NCBI GenBank assembly: GCA_027037705.1
Contig: JALVYZ010000399.1
Coordinates: forward strand, 1-6,649
Direction of reading: 5' to 3'
Length of the DNA stretch: 6,649 bases
From: a bacterium
GTDB taxonomy: Bacteria > DYJV01 > JALVYZ01
The notes under the pieces were generated by a model, which was given only the letters and a program-made list of their open reading frames with translations, was not told where the DNA came from and made no database searches. The first letter of the stretch is position 1; every line of letters starts with the position of its first letter. A program made the translations under genes and the position numbers. Positions 5,552 through 6,649 of the stretch are shown here, in pieces.

Positions 5552-6649
5552 TTAAGGTTCTTGGAGTTCTTTTATATTCTTAAATTGTTCAAGACACTCA
5601 GGATTAGCAAGAGCATCTTTATTTGTTACATCTTCTCCATGAACAATCTTTGTTACTGCAATTTCCACTTTTTTACCATTTAATGTATATGGAATATCAT
5701 CAACTTCAATAATTTTAGCTGGAACATGCCTTGGAGATGCATATTCCCTTAAATTCTTTTTAATTTTCTTTTTAAGTTCCTCCGTTAATTTATAACCGTC
5801 TTTTAATACAACAAATAAAATCACTCTAACATCATCTTCCCATTTCTGCCCAATTACAAGACTATCTTTAATCTCCTCCATTCCCTCAACAATTCTGTAA
5901 ATTTCAGCAGTTCCAATTCTTACACCACCAGGATTCAATGTTGCATCGCTTCTTCCGTAGATTATACACCCACCATGATTTGTAATTTCAATATAATCAC
6001 CATGACGCCATACACCAGGGAAGTATTCAAAGTAAGCAGCTTTATATTTCTTCATATCTGGATCATTCCAGAAATATATTGGCATTGATGGAGCTGGCTT
6101 TACACACACAAGCTCACCTTTTTTACCAACAACAGGTTTTCCATTCTCATCCCATGCTTCTACTGCCATTCCAAGTCCTCTACATTGAATTTCTCCTTCA
6201 TATACTGGTAATATTGGACATCCAAGGACAAAACATGAGATTATATCTGTTCCTCCAGAAATTGATGCAAGTTGAACATCATTTTTTATTTTAGAATAAA
6301 CATATCTGAAGTTTTCTACTGTTAATGGAGAACCTGTTGATAATATAGCCCTTATTTTTGATAAATCACAACAATTTTCAGCAGAAAATCCCATTTTTTC
6401 ACATATTGATATAAATTTTGCACTTGTTCCAAAAACAGTAATTCCAGCTTCTTCTGCCATTTTCCACAAAGCATTTATATCAGGATATGCTGGATTCCCA
6501 TCATAACAAACTATTGTACAACCTGTAAAAAGTCCTCCAACAAGCCAGTTCCACATCATCCATCCACAGGTTGTGTAATAAAAAAGGACATCATCTTTCT
6601 TAATGTCAGTATGTAAAATATGTTCTTTAGCATGTTGAAGCAAAGTTCC
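5552..6649 (-). CDS. Acetoacetyl-CoA synthetase (acetoacetate-CoA ligase), 5'-truncated by the window edge
   Basis: This is the C-terminal 365 residues of an ATP-dependent ligase that activates acetoacetate to acetoacetyl-CoA, a member of the acyl-adenylate-forming (ANL) superfamily. The frame stays open to the right edge (GTLLQHAKEH at the border). Family proteins are about 650 residues, so roughly 285 N-terminal residues, including the AMP-binding P-loop, lie outside. Marks that favour acetoacetyl-CoA over acetyl-CoA synthetase are FYYTTCGWMMWNWLVGG, ASISGGTDIISCF and RGLGMAVEAWDENG. The hinge-region motif WRHGDYIEIT and GRSDATLNPGGVRIGTAEIY are intact. The C-terminal domain ends with PYTLNGKKVE, holding the expected catalytic lysine. 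It ends 92 nt before hisD; I see no terminator between them. The physiological role (ketone-body or polyhydroxybutyrate use, or feeding lipid synthesis) cannot be told from the window. Confidence 0.92.
   Translation of the reverse strand, partial: GTLLQHAKEHILHTDIKKDDVLFYYTTCGWMMWNWLVGGLFTGCTIVCYDGNPAYPDINALWKMAEEAGITVFGTSAKFISICEKMGFSAENCCDLSKIRAILSTGSPLTVENFRYVYSKIKNDVQLASISGGTDIISCFVLGCPILPVYEGEIQCRGLGMAVEAWDENGKPVVGKKGELVCVKPAPSMPIYFWNDPDMKKYKAAYFEYFPGVWRHGDYIEITNHGGCIIYGRSDATLNPGGVRIGTAEIYRIVEGMEEIKDSLVIGQKWEDDVRVILFVVLKDGYKLTEELKKKIKKNLREYASPRHVPAKIIEVDDIPYTLNGKKVEIAVTKIVHGEDVTNKDALANPECLEQFKNIKELQEP

Noticed and set aside
5552-6649. Ordinary acetyl-CoA synthetase
   Set aside because: The TTCGWMMWNWL, SGGTDIISCF and LNPGGVRIGTAEIY blocks are those of acetoacetyl-CoA synthetases.

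Overview
This is an AT-rich window (roughly 30% G+C by eye). All eight protein genes lie on the minus strand, so transcription runs from high to low coordinates. The code is standard. Most starts are ATG with a recognisable Shine-Dalgarno sequence. LpxC, the committed enzyme of lipid A synthesis, together with a Nuo-type complex I, points to a bacterium with an LPS-bearing outer membrane and a respiratory or ion-pumping quinone reductase. I cannot place it to phylum. Low G+C, scattered single housekeeping genes and repeat-filled spacers would suit an uncultured candidate-phylum bacterium, but that is only an impression.

Layout in transcription order (right to left): (1) the C-terminal 365 residues of an acetoacetyl-CoA synthetase, cut by the right edge; (2) hisD, histidinol dehydrogenase, complete with all zinc and catalytic residues; (3) an unrecognised 111-residue protein that overlaps the hisD stop by 11 nt and carries an N-terminal Cys/His cluster; (4) lpxC; (5) a 158-nt gap with a good sigma-70-like promoter and a perfect 14-nt palindrome; (6) nuoA, nuoB, nuoC and nuoD, the start of a complex I operon, with nuoD cut by the left edge about 30 residues before its expected end. 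No stretch longer than about 160 nt lacks a gene. I saw no tRNA, rRNA, CRISPR array, insertion sequence or convincing intrinsic terminator.

NuoA is a membrane subunit next to the quinone site. NuoB carries the terminal iron-sulfur cluster N2. NuoC and NuoD are the connecting subunits, and NuoD forms the quinone pocket with NuoB. They are separate polypeptides here (no NuoCD fusion). The NADH-binding subunits (NuoE/F/G) are not in the window, so the electron donor cannot be read from this sequence.

The most unusual feature is not a gene. nuoA and nuoB overlap tightly, but nuoB-nuoC and nuoC-nuoD are separated by spacers of 91 and 92 nt that are almost wholly built of short degenerate repeats. 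The nuoB-nuoC spacer is a run of eleven consecutive heptamers, each starting with AA on the transcribed strand and phased from the AA of the nuoB TAA stop. The nuoC-nuoD spacer starts with an identical 27-nt segment, again phased from the AA of the nuoC stop, and then changes to an 11-nt-period repeat rich in TAAC. I found no new enzymatic or defence system; the rest of the window is ordinary core metabolism.
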